Assembly: GCA_949752795.1 (NCBI GenBank)
Contig: OX457062.1
Location: 95,717,777 to 95,781,776, forward strand
From: Hyperoodon ampullatus
Taxonomy: Eukaryota; Chordata; Mammalia; Artiodactyla; Ziphiidae
Length of the DNA: 64,000 nt
Direction: 5' to 3'
This document shows positions 57,401 to 64,000 of the stretch, one piece after another. The notes beneath the pieces are model-generated. The model searched no databases. It had not been told where the DNA came from and saw nothing but the letters and a program-made list of their open reading frames with translations. The number at the start of each line of letters is the position of its first letter. Position 1 is the first letter of the stretch. Position numbers and translations under genes: made by a program.

Positions 57401-57683
57401 CAGTAAAGTCATCTGTTTTGATTTCTTAAGAGACAAGGACTCCATCTCTCCCATGGAACACGGCTTCTCTTTAGCAGAGAGCACTGAGAAGCTTCATTTT
57501 TGCCCTTCTTTCTCTGAACTTTAGGGTGACAGCTCGAAGTTAGGGGATCCCAATATTCTTGCCCCCTGGTTATGGCTTCTTCCCTTGAGCCCTTCTCCAG
57601 ACTGTCAGACCCCCTAGTGGGCCCTTACCTTGAAGAAGAGTGATAGCCAGGATGAGGCCAGCCAGACGCTTCCCCTGCTCCAT
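51365..57683 (-). CDS. CD3G: CD3G, T-cell receptor CD3 gamma chain (whole coding span)
   Basis: CD3 gamma pairs with CD3 epsilon in the T-cell receptor complex and signals through one ITAM. Six coding exons join in phase to 537 nt, 178 residues plus stop. Residues 1-22 or so are a signal peptide ([19 protein letters not shown]). The Ig domain (exon 3) has [10 protein letters not shown], the core RWFKD and [11 protein letters not shown] with the paired cysteines, and one N-glycosylation sequon (NRS). C100-Q-N-C103-I-E is the stalk motif, Glu118 lies in the membrane segment (about 113-133), SDKQTLL (144-150) is the dileucine/PKC endocytosis motif, and Y156QPL-x7-Y167SHL is the ITAM. It is four residues shorter than the 182 I recall for human, at the exon 2/3 junction. 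Head-to-head with CD3D. Confidence 0.96.
51574..51784 (-). mobile_element. CHR SINE in CD3G intron 5
   Basis: T-run, GCAGTATGTGGGCCTCTCAC to GCCACCAGGGAAGCCC. TATACTTTT before and after it fits a target duplication. Confidence 0.9.
51790..52080 (-). mobile_element. L1 3' end fragment in CD3G intron 5
   Basis: TTTTTATTGGAGTATAGTTG, ACAGCAAAGTGAATCTATTA, TTCCCTGTGCTATACAGCAG, and CCCTGGTAACCATAAGTTTG. Confidence 0.82.
52401..52444 (-). CDS. CD3G: CD3G exon 5
   Basis: 44 nt, residues 143-157: [14 protein letters not shown], carrying the dileucine motif and the first ITAM tyrosine. Acceptor TTTTTTGTGCAG. Confidence 0.95.
52455..52780 (+). mobile_element. Old L1 fragment close to CD3G exon 5
   Basis: Diverged L1 ORF2-3' UTR piece: CACCCAATGGAGTACTGAAT, CTATGGATAGATGTCACAGC, GTTAGAACTCAGGATAGTGG. 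It reaches to within a few tens of bases of the exon 5 acceptor, so that acceptor's branch region probably lies in L1-derived sequence. Confidence 0.65.
53097..53228 (-). CDS. CD3G: CD3G exon 4 (stalk and membrane segment)
   Basis: 132 nt, residues 99-142: [20 protein letters not shown] to [10 protein letters not shown]. Same length and phases as CD3D exon 3, reflecting their common origin. Confidence 0.96.
53682..53898 (+). mobile_element. CHR SINE in CD3G intron 3
   Basis: Body 53,696-53,882 with an unusual repeated CGCAACTAA tail part. AAGTAAGTTGAG before and AAGTATGTTGAG after it form a decayed target duplication. Confidence 0.88.
54017..54232 (-). CDS. CD3G: CD3G exon 3 (Ig domain)
   Basis: 216 nt, residues 27-98: [20 protein letters not shown] to SKPLQVYYR. 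Acceptor TTTCCTTTTTCAG at plus 54233-54234; donor GTACGT. The region before REDGS is shorter than in human as I recall it. Confidence 0.95.
54305..54475 (-). mobile_element. MER20 hAT element in CD3G intron 2
   Basis: CTTTAATGTGCACATGAATC, GGACTGAGATTCTGCATTTC, AACATGCTCCCAGGTGATGC: MER20 pattern, old. Confidence 0.7.
54718..54741 (-). CDS. CD3G: CD3G exon 2 (24-nt mini-exon)
   Basis: GTACTATGGCACAGTTGAAT plus GAAG between TCTCTACAG and GTAGGG; encodes TMAQLNE around the signal-peptide cleavage site. The length equals the human exon as I recall it. Confidence 0.92.
54880..55660 (+). mobile_element. LTR-like old retroviral repeat (family uncertain), non-coding
   Basis: Looks like a diverged mammalian solo LTR: GCTAATGAGATGACTCAGG, GGAGGAGGACTGGAGATTGA, CTATGTAATGAAACCCCAAT, GGAGAGGGCATGGAAGCTC, ACCTCACCCTATGTGTCTC, and a poly(A)-signal-like TTATAATAAAACTG, then GCAAATTCTGAGGG. 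No gag, pol or env sequence is attached. It lies in CD3G intron 1, antisense. Family name not assigned. Confidence 0.55.
55661..56560. other. CD3G intron 1, middle part
   Basis: Mostly unique sequence. A MIR-like tail (CAGTGCCTGGAACACAGTAG) is at about 56,400-56,460. Confidence 0.45.
56590..56740 (-). mobile_element. L1 3' end fragment in CD3G intron 1
   Basis: CCCCATATCTCCTCCCTTTT, AGCTGATCTCCCTGTGCTAT and CACTAGCTATCTATTTTACA: reverse complement of the same L1 3' UTR as in the 25-kb element. Confidence 0.82.
56741..57628. other. CD3G intron 1, promoter-proximal part
   Basis: Unique sequence, no gene recognised. Confidence 0.45.
57629..57683 (-). CDS. CD3G: CD3G exon 1, coding part (signal peptide)
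   Basis: ATG at plus 57681-57683; [18 protein letters not shown] plus one base, donor GTAAGG. 55 nt, the same length as CD3D exon 1. Confidence 0.95.
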
Positions 57684-59314
57684 AGCAGCCTCTGTTCTTC
57701 TCCCACAGAAGCACTGAGCAGCCCCTAGCAGCCAGCCAGCCAGCCTGTGCTAGCGTATAGCCTGGCTCCGCCCAGCATCCTTGAGGCTGGGGCCCCTGTG
57801 AGAAGACAAGAACCCGGAGCCTCCACCCTCTGCTTCAAGTGTGGGCAGTGGGTGGGGGCAGGGCTCAGGAGGGCTGCAGGTGCAGATATCTCTGGCTTTC
57901 AGTTAAGGAGAGGAGCGTGGGTGGTGGAGGGGAGGGAGCGTGAGGGAGTGCTGGATTCCCATCTCAGAGACTCAGCTTGTACAGAAAGCCACCTTGGGTG
58001 CTGGGCAGGAGGTGGCCTGGGCCCCTTTCTTTTTATGAGGGGAAGATAAACGTTTCTGCCGCCACTTGTTACTTGGATCTCAGCCAGCTGTTGCCTGTTG
58101 CTAGCTGTTGTTGTTAGAACTAGTGCATTTAGGTGAGAACTCTTAGGTGCTTGGGGCTGGAACTCTGGACAGAAAGTCACCTCAGTCCAGGGATTTTTTT
58201 CACTGCTGTCTTGAGATGAGATCATCAAAGTGGTGCCTGCCTGGAAAGGAATAGGTAGGACAATTCCACCAAGACAGACCATACATTTCCAAGGACTAGG
58301 GTCAGCTGCATTCCCAGGATCTCAGGCCCCTCAGCCGGTCAGCCAGTGAATTGACAAAAATGTACGGAGCTCTCGTCATGGGCCACGCACAGGCCAGGTG
58401 CTGGTGATACAGGAGTGAGCAAGACACGTACGCTCTCTACCCTCAGATAAATCACAGTCTAACTGCGACAGTGTAGACAGTTTGGGAGTTCCATAGCCCA
58501 GAGGAAAAAAGTCCATTTGTCTCCTGGGGAGGCTCAATTGTGTGGCGAGTTAATCATATTGTTATAAATAACTTTCTCTCTTATTGAGAACATATGAAGT
58601 GTCGGGTACCATGGAAACATTCCATTCGAATTCTTCTCATGGTACTGAGGGAATCAGGCTCTGAAGAATTCTGTGACTGGCTCAGACCCAGCAGGTAGGC
58701 AGTATTGGAGCCAGGATGTAAGTCTCTTGTTAGGGGGCTCCCAAAGCTCAAACTCCCACTGGTAAGAAGCTACTTAGTCTGGTGTCCCCGGTGGTCCAAG
58801 AAGGACCTCGGGTAGGGTCCCAAGAAAGACCAGGAAAGGGAAGAACCTAGCTGATATGGCTTATGGGATGGGGTTCACAGCTTGTCTCAAGGGTTTTGAG
58901 AGGTGGCAGTTTTTAGGTGGTGAGTAAATGTAGTGATGTTGCTGACAGGAACTCAGAATTTCTTGTTTTTCATCGGTGACTCAAGAAAGGACACCCTGAA
59001 TCTCCTTTTACTCCCTAGAAATCCAGGCAACCTTTTCCATATCCTCTGCTTCCCCCTTCCATCCCTCCCCCACCCTCCATGCTCTGAGAAAGAGCGATTT
59101 GCACCTGCTTCCTTCCTACCCCACCCCCAGCCTACCTCTACCCTGGCAGCCTCCCATCACCAACAGCAGAGAGCAGAGCAATAGGCGTCTTCTAGTGCCT
59201 CCACCACCCTTTACTTTTTCCGGGTACACATGAGTCAGTTGGGGGCAGGCGGCTTTCACCTTGGCTGAGAGTTCTGTGACTTGGGTCTGTCTTCTGGAGG
59301 AATTCTGCTGGAAG
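57684..59314. promoter_or_regulatory. CD3G/CD3D divergent promoter interval
   Basis: The two start codons are 1,631 bases apart and face away from each other, as in human, so the interval contains both 5' UTRs and promoters. No TATA box is evident. No repeat insertion was recognised inside it, unlike the flanking introns, which fits functional constraint. Individual factor sites were not assigned with confidence. Confidence 0.7.
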
Positions 59315-59369
59315 ATGGAACACAGAAGTTTTCTGTCTGGCCTGATACTGGCTGCCTTTCTCTCCCAAG
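59315..59369 (+). CDS. CD3D: CD3D exon 1, coding part (signal peptide)
   Basis: 55 nt, donor AAG/GTAAAGC. The frame stays open beyond the donor but the match to the family stops there. Confidence 0.96.
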
Positions 59370-62300
59370 GTAAAGCTTCTCTGGGTGGATGGGGGGCATC
59401 TTGGAGAAGGGACCTAAGAGGGACATTACCACCTGGAATGTGATCCACTCGAAAGTCCTTCTCAATGCTAGCTTCAATTCACCAGGCAGCATTGTCAAGG
59501 AGGGCCATGTTGGGATGTAGCACAGGGTCTGGGAAGCACAGGCTCTTGGCTTTGACTGACTCCAGCTAGGGGTACATCTTGGCCTTGAATGTCTCTCTGA
59601 AGACCTTAGGCCAGAGATTTGTAGTAAGTGTTGCAGTATGTGTGTGCCTTAGCCTAGGGCTGGTAATGGGAGCACTGTTCCTTCTAGGGCAGAGAGCCTT
59701 TGGGATCCAGGACTCTTGGTCATTTGGCCACCATGATGTCACCACCTGGGCCCACCATAGCCCAGCCCTCAGGGGAATGCTTTAAGAGAAAAGTTAAATT
59801 GAGGCTGAGCAGGAGGGAGGGCAGATTTGGGGTAGTAGAATGACCCACTCATCCATGTTTGCCTGGTTTTAAAACTGATACTCTCATGTCCCAGGTATTC
59901 TCTCAATCCCAGGCAAACTGGGATGAATGGTTACCCTAGTAGTCAGCTTCTTTGGGACATCCAGGATTTCCGTTGGAAACGGATCCCCAAGGAATACATG
60001 ACTCTGTGATGTGGAGCATCTGATGCACATGTATCTCCCTGAGAATACATGCATTTTCTCCTGACCTGCTACAGAGGCACAAGAAATGGCTCTTCGGGGG
60101 GTTTTCTAGAGGATGCTCTCCTATCCAAATTGGTAACTGACTATGAATCTCAGGAAGAATGTAGATTCCACTTTTTCCTGGGATTAGAGATATAGATTCC
60201 AGTGCCTCTGTGGGCTGTGGAGTTGCTCTCAGTCACAGCAGTTCAGTGGATCTAGAAAGGTGCTGTTCATACCTCCAACCCTTAAACTCCCCACAAGACT
60301 TGACCTGTGTGGAGCCCCAAGAACAGATTCAATAAAATTATTTTTCCTGTCCCTCTCCTCCTAAGCAAGGGTGGAACAACTAAAAATCTTTACATGGGAT
60401 TTGCCCTAGGTGCCCTTTTGGACCACTGGAATGGTAATTCATATTAGCTTCTCTCCTACCCCCAGCCATTATTGGCCATAGGAAAGGCTTTAGTAGTACC
60501 ATTCCCTTGGTAGTGGTTGGGGCAAGGGTGGGGCTAGGGGGCAGAAGACGAGAAGTTGACGTGGGAGTGTTGCAGGTGGCTGGGAAGTAGAATCAGAAGG
60601 TTTCTTGGAGAAAAAAATGTGGACATCTCCAATCGAGGACCATTCTTCTGCCTTTCCATATCTCTCGGGAGTTTTAGCAGTCTGGGCTCCCCTCCCACTT
60701 CTAATCAGTGGTCTGAACACATTTCCAGGAAGGTTCTTGGATCGACCCAGCTCCATGTTTTCCTCTTTTGCTCCATGTCCATCAGGGTCTGTCCTCTGTT
60801 TGGATTGTATCCTCATGTCCTTCTTGGTCCCTGCAGTTTGTGGGGAGCCTATTGAAGCACTTCTCTTGTGACTTCCGTCTCTCTCACTAGAAACCATGAA
60901 CTATTCTAGACTTGGAAAGTGGTCCTTCTTAAGTATGAGTCTCAGCAGAGCAAGGAGTCTGGTGCAGACCAAAGAGCTGGCTCCAATCGTGGTATTTTTT
61001 CCCTTAGTGAACCCCTTCAATATCACTGTGGAAGAACTTGAGGACAGAGTATTTTTGAGATGCAATACCACTGTCACGTGGCTAGAAGGAACGGTAGGAC
61101 AACTGGCCTTAGACAATAAAGCTATGGACTTGGGACACCGCAACCTGGACCCACGAGGAGTGTATGTGTGCAATGGGACAGATGGACAAACCAGCAAAAT
61201 ACCTACTCTGCAAGTATACTATCGAAGTATGTGCTTCCAAGACCCTTTGGGTTGGAATGGATGGGGCCTCTGGATATGAGAACTTTCTAGGTGTAGGGAG
61301 CTCTGGTGTACCAGTCCGTGCTCTCAACAAAACTGGGTTGCTCTCGTAATGGTATGAGCCAGATTTTGGAGCCCTGAGTGGGAAATAGCTTAATGGCAAA
61401 AGAACAATAGGGACCTTGTGACCCAAGCAGTAGGGGCTTGGTTGGGAGAGTGGTTGGCCTACGGTCTCGTTTAAGTTCCTACAAAGCTGAGACAACTTCT
61501 TGGCTCTCCTCAGGGATTTCTTGGGTTGAAGGTTAGAGGTAGATGTATCAAGGCTCTCAGCAGGACTTTTTCCAAGTTTGGGTCTTGGCATGAGAGATCC
61601 TGGGGCTGACCTAAGGGGCAGAGATGGTTCCCTGATCTTGAAAACCCTCCACCTCTCCTTCGGCCTCCCTTCCCCCACAGTGTGCCAGAACTGTGTGGAG
61701 CTGGACTCAGCCACCCTGGCAGGCATCGTCATCACCGACATCATTGCCACTGTGCTCCTTGCTTTGGGTGTCTACTGCTTTGCTGGACACGAGACTGGAA
61801 GGCTCTCCAGGGGTAAGTGGAAGGGACAGAACATGTGTGTGTTGTGGCTGTGAATGTGGGTATGAGTGTGTACCTGCTAAGGAATGGGGCTGGAGGTGGG
61901 TAGTGTCTCATCTGGGAGTCACTATTGCAATCTCCTAAGGACTCCTACAACTGGTTGCTGACAGAACTTAGGTGCCCATATAGCTCATGCAGACTTCCAA
62001 GGGTGTGACCAGCTGCAGTCCCCCTGCAGCATTCATGGGGTCTCACTGTCCCATCTCCTGGCCCTTTTTGACTCTCTTTCCCTGGTTCTTCTAGTTGCTG
62101 ACACTCAAGTTTTGCTGGGGAATGACCAGCTCTATCAGGTGAGCCCTGAGGGGAAAAAGATGAGAATGGGGGGAGGAGTGAGTGGGGATGGAGAGCCTGA
62201 TACTAGGTTTAATGTGTACGTGTGTGAAGGTCCTAGTGGGGAATTCATCACTGGGGGGTCTGGAAAGGCCGGGAATGAGCTCTCATCTCTGGGGTCTGCT

Positions 62301-62425
62301 GGGGTTCTCCCTGGGAGAGTTCTGACACTGCCTCACTGTTTCTCCTTCTCATCTCTTAGCCCCTTCGAGATCGGAATGATGCTCAGTACAGTCGTCTTGG
62401 TGAGAACTGGGCTCGGAACAAGTGA
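59315..62425 (+). CDS. CD3D: CD3D, T-cell receptor CD3 delta chain (whole coding span)
   Basis: CD3 delta pairs with CD3 epsilon in the T-cell receptor complex and is needed for thymocyte development. Five exons join in phase: 516 nt, 171 residues plus stop, the human length as I recall it. Signal peptide [18 protein letters not shown]; Ig domain with [14 protein letters not shown] and [11 protein letters not shown] (paired cysteines about 37 and 73); sequons NIT (23), NTT (38) and NGT (74); stalk C93-Q-N-C96-V-E; membrane segment about 106-126 with Asp111; DTQVLL dileucine; ITAM Y149QPL-x7-Y160SRL. The second ITAM half reads YSRL where I recall YSHL in human; the YxxL pattern is kept. No disruption seen. 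Confidence 0.97.
59370..61007. other. CD3D intron 1
   Basis: No repeat insertion recognised; unique sequence. Open frames on either strand lack support. Confidence 0.55.
61008..61226 (+). CDS. CD3D: CD3D exon 2 (Ig domain)
   Basis: 219 nt: [20 protein letters not shown] to IPTLQVYYR. Acceptor TTTTTTCCCTTAG, donor GTATGT. Confidence 0.96.
61681..61812 (+). CDS. CD3D: CD3D exon 3 (stalk and membrane segment)
   Basis: 132 nt: [20 protein letters not shown] to [10 protein letters not shown]. Acceptor CCCTTCCCCCACAG, donor GTAAGT. Confidence 0.96.
62095..62138 (+). CDS. CD3D: CD3D exon 4
   Basis: 44 nt: [14 protein letters not shown], with the dileucine motif and first ITAM tyrosine. Same size and phase as CD3G exon 5. 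Confidence 0.96.
62360..62425 (+). CDS. CD3D: CD3D exon 5, coding part
   Basis: 66 nt including [23 protein letters not shown] and final K. Followed directly by 3' UTR sequence resembling human. Confidence 0.96.
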   Translation, partial: PLRDRNDAQYSRLGENWARNK

Positions 62426-62488
62426 ACCTGAGGCTGGTGGCTTCTAGGCTCATTGGTTATCGACTGGACCTTCTCTCCTTGCTCAGCC

Positions 62489-62494
62489 AAGAAA
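62489..62494 (+). terminator. CD3D poly(A) position reading AAGAAA
   Basis: GCTCAGCCAAGAAAGCTGTC aligns by eye with the human CD3D end, which I recall as GCTCAGCCAATAAATATATC. The hexamer here is the weak variant AAGAAA, 64 bases after the stop. The next ATTAAA is at 63123-63128 and the next AATAAA at 63447-63452. Confidence 0.5.
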
Positions 62495-62828
62495 GCTGTC
62501 CTCCTTCACTCAGCAGGCGCCTGGACTTTTGAAGGCTCCTGGACAAGGCATGGGAGTGGCCCTGACTTGACTGGGCCCTTGCCCTCCCTGCCCATCTGTG
62601 TCCTTCCTTCATCAATTCCCTCCTCTGCCCCACATGGACCATGTGATGGGCAGTCTCCCACGATATCTTGACCCACTGGTGTTTCTGTCCTGGTGGGCTC
62701 CCTGGGTGCAGGATCGGCCCCACCATACTCTCTTGGCTCCAGTCCCCCATTACAACCCTTCTACGGCTTTGACTTCCTCACCACAGTGGAGGGCGGGCTG
62801 CTGTGTTTAGGGACACAGCCACTCAGAA

Positions 62829-62870
62829 GTTTCCATGACATCATGAGCGGAGGTGGCAGAGACATCAAAG
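62829..62870 (+). promoter_or_regulatory. CD3-delta enhancer core (delta-A CRE-like site and TCF/LEF-like site)
   Basis: GTTTCCATGACATCATGAG at 62829-62847 matches, from memory, the delta-A element of the T-cell-specific CD3D enhancer, in which TGACATCA (62836-62843) binds CREB/ATF-type factors. ATCAAAG at 62864-62870 fits a TCF/LEF consensus. It is 400 bases downstream of the stop, where the human enhancer also lies (3' of the gene). Confidence 0.7.
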
Positions 62871-63570
62871 GCCCTGAGGATCACTTCTTATCAAGGCTCC
62901 GAGAGTGTGTATGACAAAGTCCCATCTCTGTTAAGGGGCTGACCTTGGCTTTATGACTCCTGTGGAGTGGTATCCACTACCTACAAGGAGGTCTCAGCCA
63001 AGGCCCCTTCAGTACCCTTTTCCCCTGTATAGAAGGTACCGTTCTATTTTCTTTCCTCAGAACCTGTCCCTGCCCCACCCCTGCCTTCTGCATAGTAAAC
63101 TGGCATCAGAAACTCTTCATCAATTAAAACATACTATCCTTCTCCACACACTTGGAAAGCTGGAGTCTGAGACTGGGTGGGGAATTAGGATATTTTCAAT
63201 AGATGGCATCTTTAGCCATTGGGTTAGTGGTGGTTCTGAAACTTTGGGATTTATTAAAAAAATACACACTTGGGTCCCACTTGGGGACACTCTTGGGTCC
63301 CCAGGTGATTCTGAAGCAGGCTCAATTCAGAGAATCTCTGGTTTAGAGGAAGAATTGAGGCCACTTACTCTTTTGTGTCCTTTACGCCCATTCCTGTCTA
63401 CCATGTGTGGGAACCCCTCTTTTTTTTCTCTGCCTAAGAGTAGTTCAATAAACTTCCGAACAGTTTAATGAGAGATGGGCGTTTTTGTTTTTTTTTTAAG
63501 ATTTTTTTGATGTGGACCATTTTTAAAGTCTTTACTGAATTTGTTATAATATTGCTTCTGCTTCATGTTT
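62871..63570. other. CD3D downstream region or extended 3' UTR
   Basis: No gene recognised. Contains the ATTAAA at 63123-63128 and AATAAA at 63447-63452 that could end a longer CD3D mRNA. A diverged MER20-like piece may lie at about 63,230-63,350. Confidence 0.45.
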
Positions 63571-63571
63571 T

Positions 63572-63682
63572 GGTTTTTTGGCTGCGAGGCATGTGGGGTC
63601 TTAGCTCCCCGACCAGGGATCGAACCCACACCCCCTGCATTGGAAGGCAAAGTTTTAACCACTGGACCACCAGGGAAGTCCC
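63572..63682 (-). mobile_element. CHR SINE, short form
   Basis: TTTTTTGGCTGCGAGGCATG to ACCACCAGGGAAGTCCC. Confidence 0.87.
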
Positions 63683-64000
63683 CAAGAGTGGGAGTTTCTT
63701 AGACCAGGGTTCCCAAAGGAGAAAATTATTAACAACCACATAGCCAGAGATCTGGATGATTCTGCCCACTATCTCCTCAAGATACACACAGACCCTTACT
63801 TTGTTAGAGACATAATGAACTTCCAATTTACACATGCTTCATTCATGGTTATGATTCATTCCTACCCTTTATACCCTACTGCTGCAGTCCTCCTAGCCCT
63901 AGATCCCATTTTCACACTGGATCCCTCCACCTTGGGCAACTCTTCCACGGCTTGCATTGCAGCAATACTTGTGTCCTTCCCATGCCCTGCACACTCCCTT
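63683..64000. other. Intergenic towards CD3E, right edge
   Basis: Nothing recognised. In human order CD3E would follow beyond the window. Confidence 0.5.

Noticed and set aside
61109..61750. 213-codon open frame antisense to CD3D exons 2-3
   Set aside because: Opposite a well-supported gene, spans an intron, no recognisable domain.
62953..63468. 171-codon open frame downstream of CD3D
   Set aside because: No domain, no family resemblance; sits in probable 3' UTR or intergenic DNA.

Overview
The window is nuclear DNA of a mammal, most probably a whale or dolphin. The repeats point there: about 30 copies of the tRNA-derived CHR SINE family of cetaceans and their relatives (short forms ending in a poly-A tract, and long forms ending in AAATAAAT-type tails), a young L1 of cetartiodactyl type, and older mammalian repeats (MIR, MER5A, MER20, MLT1 LTR, Tigger and mariner fossils). 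The genes and their order match human 11q23.3 read in reverse: ATP5MG - UBE4A - CD3G - CD3D. There are no prokaryotic or CRISPR features. I could not exclude a close cetacean relative by eye.

Layout. 1-3,366: part of ATP5MG intron 1 (minus strand), with its first coding exon at 3,367-3,418 and a CpG-rich promoter with a perfect NRF1-type palindrome up to about 3,750. Exons 2-3 lie outside the window. 3,760-5,290: intergenic, no recognised gene. 5,545-45,870: UBE4A (minus), a U-box ubiquitin ligase/E4 factor. All 19 coding exons could be placed and joined in phase (3,204 nt, 1,067 codons plus stop), with a non-coding first exon and a roughly 2.9-kb 3' UTR. Its introns carry most of the repeats, including a 4.2-kb L1 composite in intron 11. 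46,100-50,690: intergenic DNA made mostly of old L1. 50,700-57,750: CD3G (minus), six coding exons giving 178 aa, plus a 3'-UTR exon. 57,750-59,230: the CD3G/CD3D divergent promoter interval. 59,230-62,500 or further: CD3D (plus), five exons giving 171 aa. A conserved-looking CD3-delta enhancer core lies at about 62,829-62,870.

Function. CD3G and CD3D are the gamma and delta chains of the T-cell receptor complex. Both show an Ig domain with paired cysteines, a CxxCxE stalk, an acidic residue in the membrane segment, a dileucine signal and one ITAM. ATP5MG is a subunit of mitochondrial ATP synthase and UBE4A a ubiquitin-chain factor. They are housekeeping neighbours of the T-cell locus.

I found no undescribed biological system. 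The observations most worth a second look are: (a) both CD3 genes appear to have lost the AATAAA poly(A) signal at the place where I recall it in human, and a longer CD3D transcript would run through its own enhancer; (b) an L1 whose internal deletion removes the reverse transcriptase yet leaves a 554-codon open frame, followed by a second L1 3' end, all inside a single target-site duplication; and (c) nested and tandem SINE insertions with readable target duplications. Comparisons with human sequence are from memory and are flagged as such.
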